A stretch of 64,000 nt of DNA, taken from NCBI RefSeq assembly GCF_023898315.1, contig NC_064622.1, forward strand, positions 351,149,234 to 351,213,233, written 5' to 3'. Source of the DNA: Schistocerca nitens. Taxonomy: Eukaryota; Arthropoda; Insecta; Orthoptera; Acrididae. The notes below the pieces were generated by a model that saw only the letters and a list, made by a program, of their open reading frames with translations, had not been told where the DNA came from and made no database searches. Every line of letters starts with the position of its first letter. Position 1 is the first letter of the stretch. The position numbers and the translations under genes are program-made. Shown piece after piece: positions 10,215 through 20,240 of this stretch.

Positions 10215-11172
10215 CAAGGGAACCTCCCCATCGCACCCCCCTCAGATTTAGTTATAAGCTGGCACAGTGGATAGGCCTTGAAAAACTGAACACAGATCTA
10301 TTGAGAAAACAGGAAGAAGTTGTGTGGAGCTGTGAAAAAATAAGCAAAATATACAAACTGAGTAGTTCATGGGAAGATAGGCAACATCAAGGTGACTGGG
10401 AACGCAGGAGCGCCGTGGTCTCGTGGTAACTTGAGCAGCAACGGAGTGAAAGATCCTTGGTTCAAATCTTCCATCGAGTGAAAAGTTTAATTTTTTATTT
10501 TCAGTTTATGTGACAAACTCTTATGTTTTTATCACTTTTTGGGAGTGATTATCACATCCACAAGAAAACCTAAATCGGGCAAGGTAGAAGAATCTTTTTA
10601 CCCATTCGCCAAGTGTACAAGTTAGGTGGGTCGACAATATATTCCTGTCATGTGACGCACATGCCGTTACCAGTGTCGTATAAAATATATCAGATGTGTT
10701 TTCCTGTGGAGGAATCGGTTGACCTATGACCTTGCGATCAAATGTTTTCGGTTCCCATTGGAGAGGCATGTCCTTTCGTCTACTAATCGCACGGTTTTGC
10801 TATGCGGTCGCAAAACACAGACACTAAACTTATTACAGTGAACGGAGACGTCAATGAACGAACGGACAGATAATAACTATGCAAAAATAAAGAAAGTAAA
10901 ATTATCACTCGAGAGAAGACTTGAACCAAGGACCTCTCGTCCTGCAGCTGCTCACGCTACCACGGGACCACGGCGCTCCTGTGTTCACACAGAGCGTGAT
11001 GTTGCCTATGTGGCCCATGGACTACTTAGTTTGTATATTTTGCTTATTTTTCCACAGTTCCACACAACTTCCTCCTGTTTTCTCAATTGATATGTGTTCA
11101 GTTTATCAAGGCCTATCCACTGTGCCATCTTATAACTAAATCTGAGGGGGGAGCGATGGGGAGGTTCCCTTG
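10215..11172. mobile_element. TTA-flanked foldback element with tRNA-like arms, copy 1
   Basis: Ends CAAGGGAACCTCCCCATCGC and its inverse, with arms of about 260 bp (10215-10480 against about 10900-11172). Both sides carry TTA (10212-10214, 11173-11175), matching the 3-bp TWA target of PIF/Harbinger and Tourist-type MITEs. Each arm contains an inward-facing tRNA-like stretch. In the left arm, TGGTCTCGTGGTAACTTG (10416-10433) resembles an A box and GGTTCAAATCTTCC (10459-10472) a B box; the mirrored copy is at about 10918-10978. The interior is inverted relative to copy 2 at 41422-42556. Confidence 0.8.
10521..10769 (-). CDS. Small ORF shared by both foldback copies
   Basis: An 82-codon frame from ATG at 10769, starting MPLQWEPKTF and ending in a Cys-rich stretch (FSCGCDNHSQK). 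The same frame recurs at 41814-42059 in the second copy. Over the shared codons I count six substitutions, all transitions: four silent and two replacing (His/Arg, Ile/Met). No signal peptide, transmembrane helix or known domain is visible. It could be a relic of the autonomous parent's protein or a chance frame in recently related copies; translation is not shown. Confidence 0.3.
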   Translation of the reverse strand: MPLQWEPKTFDRKVIGQPIPPQENTSDIFYTTLVTACASHDRNILSTHLTCTLGEWVKRFFYLARFRFSCGCDNHSQKVIKT

Positions 11173-11540
11173 TTAGTACCGGGGACACAGGGGTGAGACT
11201 GGGAACAGCTCCCGTTCCGTCACGCGCCATCGATTCAAACTAAAAACGCCGTGGACGCTGTTAACAATGTTCCTCACAGCTCCGTACACATTTTACTGGA
11301 ATGAATATTAGCTCATACTAATGGGGGTCCGCTGACCATGTGTAACAGCTGTAGCTGTGACATCAGTAATTTACACAGCGTGTTTGTTTTAATCGAGGGA
11401 ACTTAACTATCTCGAAAACGATCCACCGTATGCAAAAATTTTATAGGTGATGATGTAATATTAATAAAGGGGATATCTGTCTGTCCTACAACTCGCCACC
11501 TCCTAACCACTCGTTCTGCGTGTTTTTAAGTGGGTAATTT
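11173..11540. other. No gene recognised
   Basis: Interval between the foldback element and the LINE tail. No repeats or coding signature seen. An AT-rich run begins at about 11535, which is the A-rich tail of the reverse-strand LINE. Confidence 0.4.
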
Positions 11541-12430
11541 TATTTTATTTTATTTATTTATTATCTTTTTTTGCATATAGTCACCAACTGGTGACTTTTG
11601 CAAACGTCATAGCATTTTTATCCAATTTTTGTACAAACGGTAGGAATTTGCAATTCACATGTACAAGAAGCCAGTTACGGGTGATGCACATGGCTATATA
11701 CGGTACAGTACTTCATACTGCAACATACAGTTGTTACATAGTATAGGTATTTGAATTTACAGCATGTTGTTACAAAAATAATATATATTATAATCACCTC
11801 AGGATAGTACATCGTATAGATAGAAGAGTTAGGCCTACATTTAAGAATAGCTACATTTTAGTATCATTGTTCATTCAGTGAGTACAAACATTTGAGAGTT
11901 AAGAATGATTTTAATTTCCTTTTGAATACTTTGTGGCATCTTATAACACTTGGCAGTTTGTTAAACTATATCAGGCCATTATTCCAAGGACTATGATCTG
12001 TTCTCTTTAGTTTAGTTCTGTTTCTCAAGAAGCAATCTTTTAATCTTGTGTTATGGGTATGCATATCAGAGCACTTAGTTTCATTATTTTTATGGTCCAC
12101 AAAGAATGTTATTAATTTGTACAGATACAAGGAATGTACTGTTAGATATTTATGTTGTTCAAAGGTTTCCCTACATGATTCTCTGTATCCTAGCCGATGA
12201 GTGTCCTGATTGCTCTTTTCTGCAGTGTTAGGATTCTGTTCATGTGTCTATCAGTAGCACATCCCCATACCTCTATTCCATAATTAATATATGCAAATAT
12301 TGTCCCATGATAAGCAGTTTTTAATGTTTGTTCAGAGATTAATTTTGATAGTTTGCTAATTAAGTGCAGTAAACTGCTGATTTTATTGCATACAAAATTG
12401 ATGTCGTCTACCCATCTACCCATTTTATCG
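11541..12430 (-). pseudogene. 5'-truncated non-LTR retrotransposon, 3' end of the RT ORF
   Basis: Reading leftwards from 12430, the frame gives HGTIFAYINYGIEVWG and ILTLQKRAIRTLIG, the conserved post-RT thumb region of jockey/CR1-group LINEs (YG-x-x-VWG, LQKRAIR). Beyond 12195 the reading continues with a stop or frame change (GYRESCRETF, FKRKLKSFL) to about 11880. It finishes in an A-rich tail (AAATAAATAAAATAAAAT as the reverse complement) at 11530-11565. RT catalytic motifs are absent because of 5' truncation. Clade only tentative. Confidence 0.75.
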
Positions 12431-13290
12431 CTTATCCGAGTTCTACTCCAAAAATTTCGTACGATTTACTCAAACCATTGTTTCTTGTGCCTGCTAGATA
12501 GTGCTATAATCAACAAATATCGAATGTTTGTGTTTTTGCAACTAAGAAACGAAGCATTTGATTTTACATTTCATTTACGATGTAAATGTAAAACTTTGTG
12601 TTCTAACGGTTGAAACTGTCGTTCAAACATTACGTGAGTGTTGCGCATGTAATATTATAAGACAAGTAATATGCTAGACGTTCATATTTCAGACGTATAA
12701 GCTACTTGCGTGGTAAGGTAGTTTACTATTCCCTACGTGCTTGTTTGTGATGAATCCGCAGACCATCCAATGCATGATTTCATTGTCAGCCCTCGAACCC
12801 AACCATCAGGAAGACTGATTTCGGTGTGTGTTTCCATCCAACCGTCCTAACTCTTCCGCTGATCTCTAAAGTGCTACCGGTGGAGTACAAACGACAGCCA
12901 TTGTAATAGGGTATAGTGTCCATAAAGTGATGGCGACAGGAGCACTTGCCTTGGATACTCACCGAAATCGTGCACCTCAATGTTGAGAGGAAAAGGGGAC
13001 TCACCGAAATGAAGCAACCCAATGGGGAGAGGCAAGGGGAATTGCCGATGTCAACCATCCCGATGGGAACAGAGTACGATTACATCCAAGTTGTTGTTAC
13101 GGTATCATGCTAAACGTATTTTATATCCAGACTTTGAAACGGCAATCCGTATTTTACTGTAAAATCAAATTTGCAATGTTAAAGCAAATTTCGAACCTAA
13201 ATACCAACCGTTAGAGCACAATGGTTTACATCTTAAATGAAATGTACAATCAAACTCATGGACTCTTAACCTCAAAAATAGGCACACTTG
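12431..13290. other. No gene; includes a small degenerate minisatellite
   Basis: About 12957-13075 holds three degenerate units of roughly 40-45 bp sharing CTCACCGAAAT and AATG(G/T)(G/T)GAGAGG(A/C)AA. The rest is AT-rich with no recognised coding sequence. Confidence 0.5.
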
Positions 13291-13825
13291 ATATTTTTCG
13301 ATTACAGTGCCAGCTACCACGAATGGAAAACAATATACCGCTAATAAGAATGACGAGGAACCGCCTTCTCACCCCGTCAGGTTACCGTTCGTTTCTGGGT
13401 TCACTGACCGCATAAGCAGAATTTTAAAGAAAAATGGTATTCAGTCATCTTTCTTTAGTCAAAACAAAATAAAAGATTTTTACAACGGAAAACGCATGCA
13501 CCTGATTGCCTCCACAATGCAGACGTCTATAAAGTGACATGTGGCTGCGGTACATAGGTGAAACGGATAGAACTGTTAAAGAACGCATTAAGGAACACGA
13601 ACGGCACATGCGGTTAAACCAAAGTTCAAAATCGACAGTGCGGAACATCATGAGAACTGTGGCTGCGACATCGATTTTAATAACGTACGTGTACTGGCTA
13701 AGGAAACAAACATTTATAGAAGAAAGGTCCGAGAAGCGGTTGAAGTTTCTAAGAATGCATCTAATTTCAATAGAGAGGACGGCTATAGGCTTCCGACATC
13801 GTGGCTCCCCGCCATCAAGGAAGTA
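13290..13825 (+). pseudogene. Penelope-like element, C-terminal GIY-YIG endonuclease region
   Basis: The frame at 13307-13440 gives LPFVSGFTDRISRILKK, the linker after the RT of Penelope-like elements. A second frame gives VYKVTCGCG, then YIGETDRTVKERIKEHERH (about 13551-13608), the GIY-YIG nuclease core with its catalytic Arg/Glu region. A third frame gives IDFNNVRVLAKETNIYRRK, VREAVEVSKNASNFNRED and GYRLPTSWLPAIK (about 13672-13822), the conserved C-terminus. At least two frameshifts and the missing upstream RT make it a 5'-truncated pseudogene. The family uses target-primed reverse transcription with this nuclease. Confidence 0.85.
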
Positions 13826-14139
13826 AATACGCGGCCGCGGTTTGTGAGCGCTGCAAGTCACCTCGGCGGACAATAATATTTTGGGTAAACATTCCCCCTC
13901 TTTTGCTCTGTCCGTTTCGAATCCAGCCAATGATGACGACCAACCAGTAGCGGTAGCAGGGATTTCAACCAATAACCCTTCTCAGAGTAAGTGTGGAACA
14001 GTGCCTTTCTATCCAATGACGATGGGCCGCCAATGGTATCCACAAGAGATTAGCTAACAATGCCCCTTCTTCTGCATCAGAGAGGGAATATTAGCCTATG
14101 ACTATGGCCCAATAATGGTAGCCATATGAATTTTAACCA

Positions 14140-14235
14140 ATACTATCATTTCTCGTGCACGAACGCGTGAAACTCCTCCTTTATAAGAGGACGCGACACT
14201 CGTCTCTGACAGTGTTCTAGCAGTAGTGGACACCA
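14140..14235 (+). promoter_or_regulatory. Putative TATA-type promoter in the Penelope-like terminal region
   Basis: CCTTTATAAGAGGACGCGAC with TATAAG at 14182-14187 lies about 55 bp upstream of the hammerhead-like motif, in sequence resembling the terminal repeat (pLTR) of Penelope-like elements. The promoter role is inferred from position and motif only. Confidence 0.35.
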
Positions 14236-14236
14236 C

Positions 14237-14282
14237 AAGATCCCGAGGAAGATCCCAGCAGAGGGGTCGAAACGTCGATCAT
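14237..14282 (+). ncRNA. Hammerhead-ribozyme-like motif of the Penelope-like element
   Basis: The order of parts fits a type I hammerhead with a minimal stem III. Stem I is GATC (14239-14242) pairing with GATC (14277-14280). The conserved box CCGAGGA (14243-14249) matches CUGANGA except U4 to C. Stem II is GATCCC/GGGGTC (14251-14256, 14263-14268) closing loop AGCAGA. GAAAC (14269-14273) is followed by GTC (14274-14276), the expected cleavage triplet; ACGT forms a short palindromic stem III. Penelope-like elements are known to carry such ribozymes in their terminal repeats. The U4 change would probably impair cleavage in this copy. Confidence 0.55.
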
Positions 14283-14552
14283 TTTAGAAGAAACATGACG
14301 CGGTCTAATAACCCAGAAGATTTTAACTTCCGTGACAGCGGCCACGAAAGCCTGCAGACTTACATGACAATATGAGTAGTTGGTACGTATTTTTGGCGTA
14401 GTAACCGAATATGCAATAAAAACTGGGGAAGGGGTCCCATTCGAAAAGACAACGTTGACACTGCCCACTCAGTGGCCAGTTAATTCTAGAATTCACATTA
14501 CTGCTTTAGGCAATTTATTCCATGTTCTGGTGTGACTAATCTTACAGCTTCA

Positions 14553-14725
14553 AATGCTCTAAGCACTATGGGACTTAACATCTTAGGTCATCAGTCCCCT
14601 AGACTTAGAACTACTTAAACCTAACTAACCTAAGGACATCACACACATCCATGCCCGAGGCAGGATTCGAACCTGCGACCGCAGCAGCGCGGTTCCGGAT
14701 TGAAGCGCCTAGAATCGCTCGGCTA
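14553..14725 (-). mobile_element. SGRP1-like SINE with 9-bp TSD
   Basis: Reverse-strand full-length copy with TSD ACAGCTTCA at 14544-14552 and 14726-14734. The 3' end AATGCTCTAAGCACTATGGG and the head complement GGATTCGAACCTGCGACC are both present. Confidence 0.9.
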
Positions 14726-14734
14726 ACAGCTTCA

Positions 14735-15845
14735 TCATGCTGCATACATTCAAGATGTGCTCTCTGAACGTGGGACGTGGTGTAAAATATGTCATTTAGC
14801 TAAACATCACGTCACATACTAAAAGACAATCATCTATAATTCAGTCCTCCAGAATGCCAAGGCACTCTCTTGCTAATTGTACTATATGAGGCGTATGCAC
14901 CGTTCCACCAAGTTGCCTAGTTTAGCTATGTTTTTCTCTCTTTCACAACATCAGCTTCATTCTGACTCTGAAGCTTCACTGAGTCTCTTATGCCTAGTCG
15001 CTTCTCGTACTTGGCACTTGGTCAACGGATTGTCACACTCCATATGATGAAAGTTGCGTTACTGACACAAAGCTACAAGTTGATCCGTGGCTCGTCATTG
15101 GTACCTGAAAAGATACAGTAAATGTCAGATAACGATCAAAGCCTCTAGGTAGTTTAAAATTGACTGTGAATTAAGTATAGGGTTATAACCATTGTGAATT
15201 ACAAAATTAATTTATTCCTTTGTGCATAAGAAACCAACACGTCTTATTTTTGTAATTTTAATTATAATGCAGTTACGTTTTCTGATTTTACGCACTACGT
15301 TATGCTACACCATTTATATGCCATACGCCCATATATGTTATAGAAGTGGATATACGTAGGTATGGGTGCATGTATGTACGCATGTATGTGTGTTCAACAT
15401 CATCTCTTAAACTACTGGACCGATTTCAACCGGACTCTGTACACATATCACCTATTGTCTGTAAAGAATTGTTGTGGGTGTAAGATGCACCTATCTGTTG
15501 AATAGGTGGGGGTGAAAAAGAAGTGTAAAACACAATGCGCGAATACCCATACTTCATTCATCCAGTATTTGAGAATGAGAGCACTTAGTAACTCGCAACA
15601 AACTTTACACATCAATTCAAACCTCTACGCAATTTTTTCTCACTGATAAACCACACACAATTACGAAACGAAGGAGTTTATCCTTACGACATTTTCTTTG
15701 TTCATCCAGTAAAGCTGACGCATCAGGCATAACATTTTAATATATTACTTCTTATATATAATTCTAATTTTGCTTTATATATCCTCTAGCGCTAGTGCTC
15801 TACCTCCGACTGTGAGTTGTTATTGCACGTTGACGTCGAGCATAG
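14735..15845. other. No gene; possible old repeat near 15380-15560
   Basis: Mostly AT-rich. The stretch containing CTTAAACTACTGGACCGATT and TACACATATCACC (about 15406-15456) resembles phrases in dispersed insect repeats, but I cannot assign it. No open frame with a recognised domain. Confidence 0.35.
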
Positions 15846-16009
15846 GCGGTGGTCACATTAATGTAATTGGACCGTGTATTTGTTGACTTCTACGAAAACA
15901 CGCTCTCCGAACCTCAAAAATAAAACACATGATGCAGAATGCCTCTCTTGCAGCGTCTGCCATTGGAATTGGTTGTTCATCTGTGTGACGCTTTCATTCT
16001 TACTAAATG

Positions 16010-16488
16010 AACCCTTAACGAAACGCACCGCCCTTGTTTTGGTCTTTTCCAATTCTTCTATCATTCCTATCTTGTACGGATCCCATACTGACGACCAATA
16101 TTAAATTAATGAACGAAGGAGTGTTTTGTAAGTTACTTGCTTTGTTGATGGACCCTTAACGAAACGCACCGCCCTTCTTTTGGTCTTTTCCAATTCCTCT
16201 ATCATTCCTATCTTGTACGGATCCCATACTGACGACCAATATTCGATTGCCGGCAGGAGTGGCCGAGTGGTTCTAGGCGCTACAGTCTGGAACCGTGCGA
16301 CCGCTACGGTCGCAGGTTCGAATCCTGCCTCGGGCATGGATGTGTGTGATGTCCTTAGGTTAGTTAGGTTTAAGTAGTTCTAAGTTCTAGGGGACTGATG
16401 ACTTCAGAAGTTAAGTCCCATAGTGCTCAGAGCCAATATTCAATTAATGAACGGAGTGTTTTGTAAGCTACTTGTATTGTTGAAAGAC
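16010..16488. repeat. Local tandem duplication of about 140 bp in the LINE 3' region
   Basis: GACCCTTAACGAAACGCACC through GACGACCAATATT occurs at about 16010-16102 and again at 16149-16241. The following ATTAATGAACG...GTGTTTTGTAAG segment occurs at 16104-16150 and, beyond the inserted SINE, at 16440-16488. The duplication therefore preceded the SINE insertion, which hit only the second unit. Confidence 0.85.
16249..16432 (+). mobile_element. SGRP1-like SINE, full length, 13-bp TSD
   Basis: Forward copy: CCGGCAGGAGTGGCCGAGTG head with A box, B box GGTTCGAATCCTGCC, body CTTAGGTTAGTTAGGTTTAA, 3' end GTGCTCAGAGC. TSD CCAATATTC(G/A)ATT at 16236-16248 and 16433-16445. Confidence 0.95.
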
Positions 16489-17125
16489 TACATTTCCTGA
16501 GCATTCTTCCAATGAATCTGTCTTTCATCTGCCTTACTCGCGATCCACTTTAAATCGCTATGTACTTGTACTGCTAGATATTTCGAGGTAGTAATTGCTT
16601 CCAGTGATGGTTCTGCATTTATGTAATCATACAGTAAAGGATCTCTCTATGTATTTACAATACGTTATGTTATGTATGATGAGGATTAATTGGTACTCCC
16701 CGCACCAAGCATGGATCTTCTGCAGATATTCCTGCATTTCGCTTCAGTTTTCCACCGTCGCGACTTCTCTGTGTACAACAGTATCATCCGCGGAAAGCCT
16801 CATGAACTTCCGACCTTGTGAAAAAAATTGATCCAATAACATTCCCCTTGGGCATGCCCCAAATTACTTTTATATCTGAAGACTTCTCTCTGTTCAGAAT
16901 GACATGCTATGTTCTATTTGCTAGAAACTCTACAACCCATACACACAGTAGATGTGATATTCGGTAAACGTGTATTTTGTTCATCAGTCGATAGTGCGGA
17001 ACTGTGTCGAATGCCTTCTGGAAGTCAAGGAGCGCGACATCTATCTAGACGCCTGCGTATGCCGATTTCTGAGTCTCGTGGGAGTACAGAGCAAGCTGGG
17101 TCACGTTATGTATCAAAGAACACGT

Positions 17126-20100
17126 AAACGCAACCATTACGCTTGAACATTGTGGTTGTGTTTTCTGTCTGACAGCATCAAATGCGTTAGTTAAAACTGG
17201 GCAGGCGTATAGGAACTCGCAGATATGGTCTTCCATCCGATAGGTTTCAGGAGGGCCACACGTCTTCGGAGCTTCTCTGGTAACTACGGCCAAACTCAAC
17301 AGAATATTGCACGAAACGGTCGTCAGATACGATTTCATCTATGTTAGAGAATTAAATTTGCAACTGAAGTGTTTATGCTTTAGAGACGTGTCAAGTTTTG
17401 CTTTGTCGGTCCTTCTGCTAGCGAGAGGCCGCTGGTCAAAATGAAGGATTGCACGACGTCACTAACAGCTCTGCAAATAAAGTAATTAAGCCACTTCTCT
17501 GTGGAGCAATAGAAGAAAGGATCATGGAATGAGTCAGTGCACATTATGTTGCTGTAATATAGGCGTGTGTGATGTAGAAGAATCCTGTCAGAGTGGATTT
17601 AAACATTAGAGAGCGTAGTTTTCTGCAGCGACATTGGTGGATAGATTTTTCTCGATTGTTTTTCCACATCGTATTTGGTTGTATTCTAAAGCTTTCGACA
17701 ATTTCCTCCGTACTGATTGCCATACTAAGAGACGGTGTGGTACCTTGGTATGTAGTTGACCAAATTATGTCACGGAGACATAACGAAGGAGGAGGAGGAG
17801 GAAGAGGAGGAGGAAGAAATTTGTGTTTAACGTCCCATCGACAACGAGGTCCTTAGAGAGGGAGCACAAGCTCTGATGAAGGAAGGAAGGAGAAGGAAAA
17901 TATAAACTGAAAGACTTAACTGCTACTGCATTCTCAAGAAATTTTATAAATTCCAGGAACAGTGACACGAATCTCGTCTCTTACTGAAGTGTCTGTAATT
18001 TTCTTTGGTGGTCGGAAATGAAGTATGGTGTCTGACCAGGACCCTGCTCATTTTATTGAACTTAACTTCGAAGAAAGGAAAGACTGCTGTAAGATAATCA
18101 TCATGTGTTGACTGATTATCCCCGTGATTCTGTTTCTTAGAAAAATGTAATCCTGACGACGACCACAGAGGAAGTCGAGAATCCAAACAAATAAGATGCA
18201 GCAAGAGAATAGAGAAATATTTACCGAAAAATGTCGCCGTGAAAAAAAATGCTGTCATGTTCAAATCCAGACCGTCGGCATTTTCCCTAGACACATACAC
18301 CCATATTATAGCCACATAATGTACCGTCGCTTATCATTGAACAGCCCTTTCTTCAGAATCTTAACAGAAAAACGATCGAATCACTTATTCACATCGCTGT
18401 TAGCGACGTCGTGCACTCCTTCTTTTGATCAACAGCCTTTGGGTAACAAGAGGGCCAAAAGGACGAGTCCTAGAGCCTCTTGAAGGCGTGATTGCCTCAG
18501 CTGCAAATTTAATTCCCTTCCATAATTAAATACTTATCTCACCACTGTTTCGTGCAATGTGCTGCTGATTTCAGCAGCCGCTACTAGAACTTGTGAAGAC
18601 GTGTAGGCCTTCGAGACTTAGCAGAGGTAGACCCCATCTATGAGTCACTACAGGACTGCCCAGTTTCAACTCACGCATTTGATGCAGTCCGACAGAAACA
18701 CGTCCACACTGTTCAAACGTACTACCTGCTCTCATGTATCCTTTGATGCACGACCTGACTTCTCTGAGATTTCATTGGTGCGTACGGAGACTTTAAGCCA
18801 GGCAGTGATTGCAATTCATGTTAACAATAACTCTGTTTAATTTCCAAGCAAGAAAAGAGAGATAAGGAAATACAAAAGGAATAGGAAACATAAAGTTATC
18901 GGGCAGCCTGAAGGTGAAAAATTGGCACAAGTATCTCGGAAGTTATATCACAGACGATGATTGAGTACATGAATGTTAAAGCCAAAATGCTCCGAGCAAA
19001 ATAATCACTTATCCGGAAAAGAACACTACTGACGTCTAAAAGTGTGTCCTTAATTATAGGTAAAAACTATTTTTTTTAATTATATTCGGAGCATATAGTC
19101 CAGCAGTGAACAATGTAAAAATTAGTGACACCGTAACACTTGGTATAAAGTTTTGTTTTCTTTTCCGTATGATAGTTAGACATGAAAGAATTCTTTTTCT
19201 GGTCGGTGCCACTTTGGCACTGTTTGACACAAATTTTTATGACGTCATATATTTGGTCTTATTACATACATAATATATAGCGTGTCCTGTTTTACTGACG
19301 ATACTGAAATATATCATAAACTACTCATTGTATCAAAGAAAGTGAGTCACAGAATGTGTTGTATTGACTGTGGGAAAGAGAATGACGCGAAAACCGTTTG
19401 CTCCCCCTTTCTTCATTACGAGTGGAGTGGGGTGAACAACTTTAAAATTTTCAATTAGACGTTTCATTTTTTTTTGTGCTGATTCAGATTTCCCAGGAAA
19501 AACTATACTGAAGTGGTCTGTAACTGAGGTCACGTTTTTTTAAAAAAGTGTGTTCCTTATATATTGTCAGGCAAAGCACGGCGAAAAGCAGTTAGAGGTA
19601 TACATAGCAGTAGTAACAGCTCTCCTTCGTACTTTCCTCACTCATGATCTTTCTCATACGAAAGAATTTCAGAAAACGTCAGAGAAAATTAGAGATAATC
19701 CTACCGGTACATTATGGGTAAATATGCTTATTTACCCCGTCATCTATCTCTTCATAAGATTGCAAAGACAAGGAGACTGGTAGTTAGAAGTTCACTGCTT
19801 AAAACGCACGCTTCCATGCTATTTTGCTGCCGGCCACTGAAATTACGCAACGTATATGACAATTTACGTACTAGAAATTAAAAATGCATTGCCATAAGAT
19901 ATGAAAATTCTTCTAAGAAAAGGCGCATGTATGTCGACACAAACGCGGATTTTGGAAATCTCTACCTCTCGACCAATTGGGTGAACAGACTTACATCAAC
20001 TGTGGCTAAGCGAACGAGGGTCTTGTAGGGATGACGCTGTCTCCTGATCAAATAACTGGATGGGTTCTTTCACATCACGTATATAATGAAGTATCAATGT

Positions 20101-20240
20101 CAATGGACCTAATGTTTGAAACATAAAGAGGAACAGTAGCCACTTCTCACAAAGAGACGGGTAATCGTAGACAAATGTTAGTTGCCTGCGACAACAAGAA
20201 AATACAATTCGCTCTGTTCGCTCTCTCACAACATATACCT
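17126..20240. other. Largely unassigned interval
   Basis: 17126-17340 may be the decayed N-terminal side of the LINE RT. A GGA/GGAGGAA-rich stretch (17788-17820) precedes the SINE fragment at 17815-17900. Around 18880-18955 the plus strand gives KYLGSYITDDD, which resembles the YLGS-x-IT-DG phrase of RTE-type reverse transcriptases, a possible LINE fossil. Other open frames (17944-18315 reverse, 19550-19783) have no recognised domain. Confidence 0.35.
17815..17900 (-). mobile_element. 3' fragment of the GTAGCGCAG-type SINE
   Basis: GTGTTTAACGTCCCATCGAC, then GAGGGAGCACAAGCTC and GGAAGGAAGGAGAAGG. This is the reverse complement of the tail of the SINE family at 2596-2835 (which has GGGACGTTAAACACT). 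The tRNA head is missing. Confidence 0.6.

Larger units (their letters stand above)
15850..17125 (-). pseudogene. CR1/L2-group LINE reverse transcriptase relic
   Basis: Reading leftwards: VTQLALYSHE (about 17100-17070), then VALLDFQKAFDTVPH (about 17040-16996), which is RT motif A with its catalytic Asp. A decayed GMPKGNVIG, equivalent to the GVPQGSV motif, lies near 16850. A possible ADDTVVH, the second catalytic Asp pair, lies near 16795-16775. The C-terminal phrase EYWSSVWDPYKIGMIEELEK (16240-16180) is followed by ESVTQMN and WQTLQERH near 15990-15940. Stops and frameshifts are numerous. A tandem duplication and a SINE disrupt the 3' part. It belongs to the same lineage as 42818-47084. Confidence 0.8.

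Noticed and set aside
13445..13972. Reverse open frame of 175 codons
   Set aside because: Lies antisense to the Penelope-like GIY-YIG region, whose plus-strand motifs are unambiguous; no domain on the reverse strand.
16249..16432. Possible tRNA gene (A and B boxes)
   Set aside because: It is the head of a SINE: the acceptor stem does not pair, the sequence continues into the SINE body and is bounded by TSDs. The same applies to all other tRNA-like heads here and to 62332-62405.
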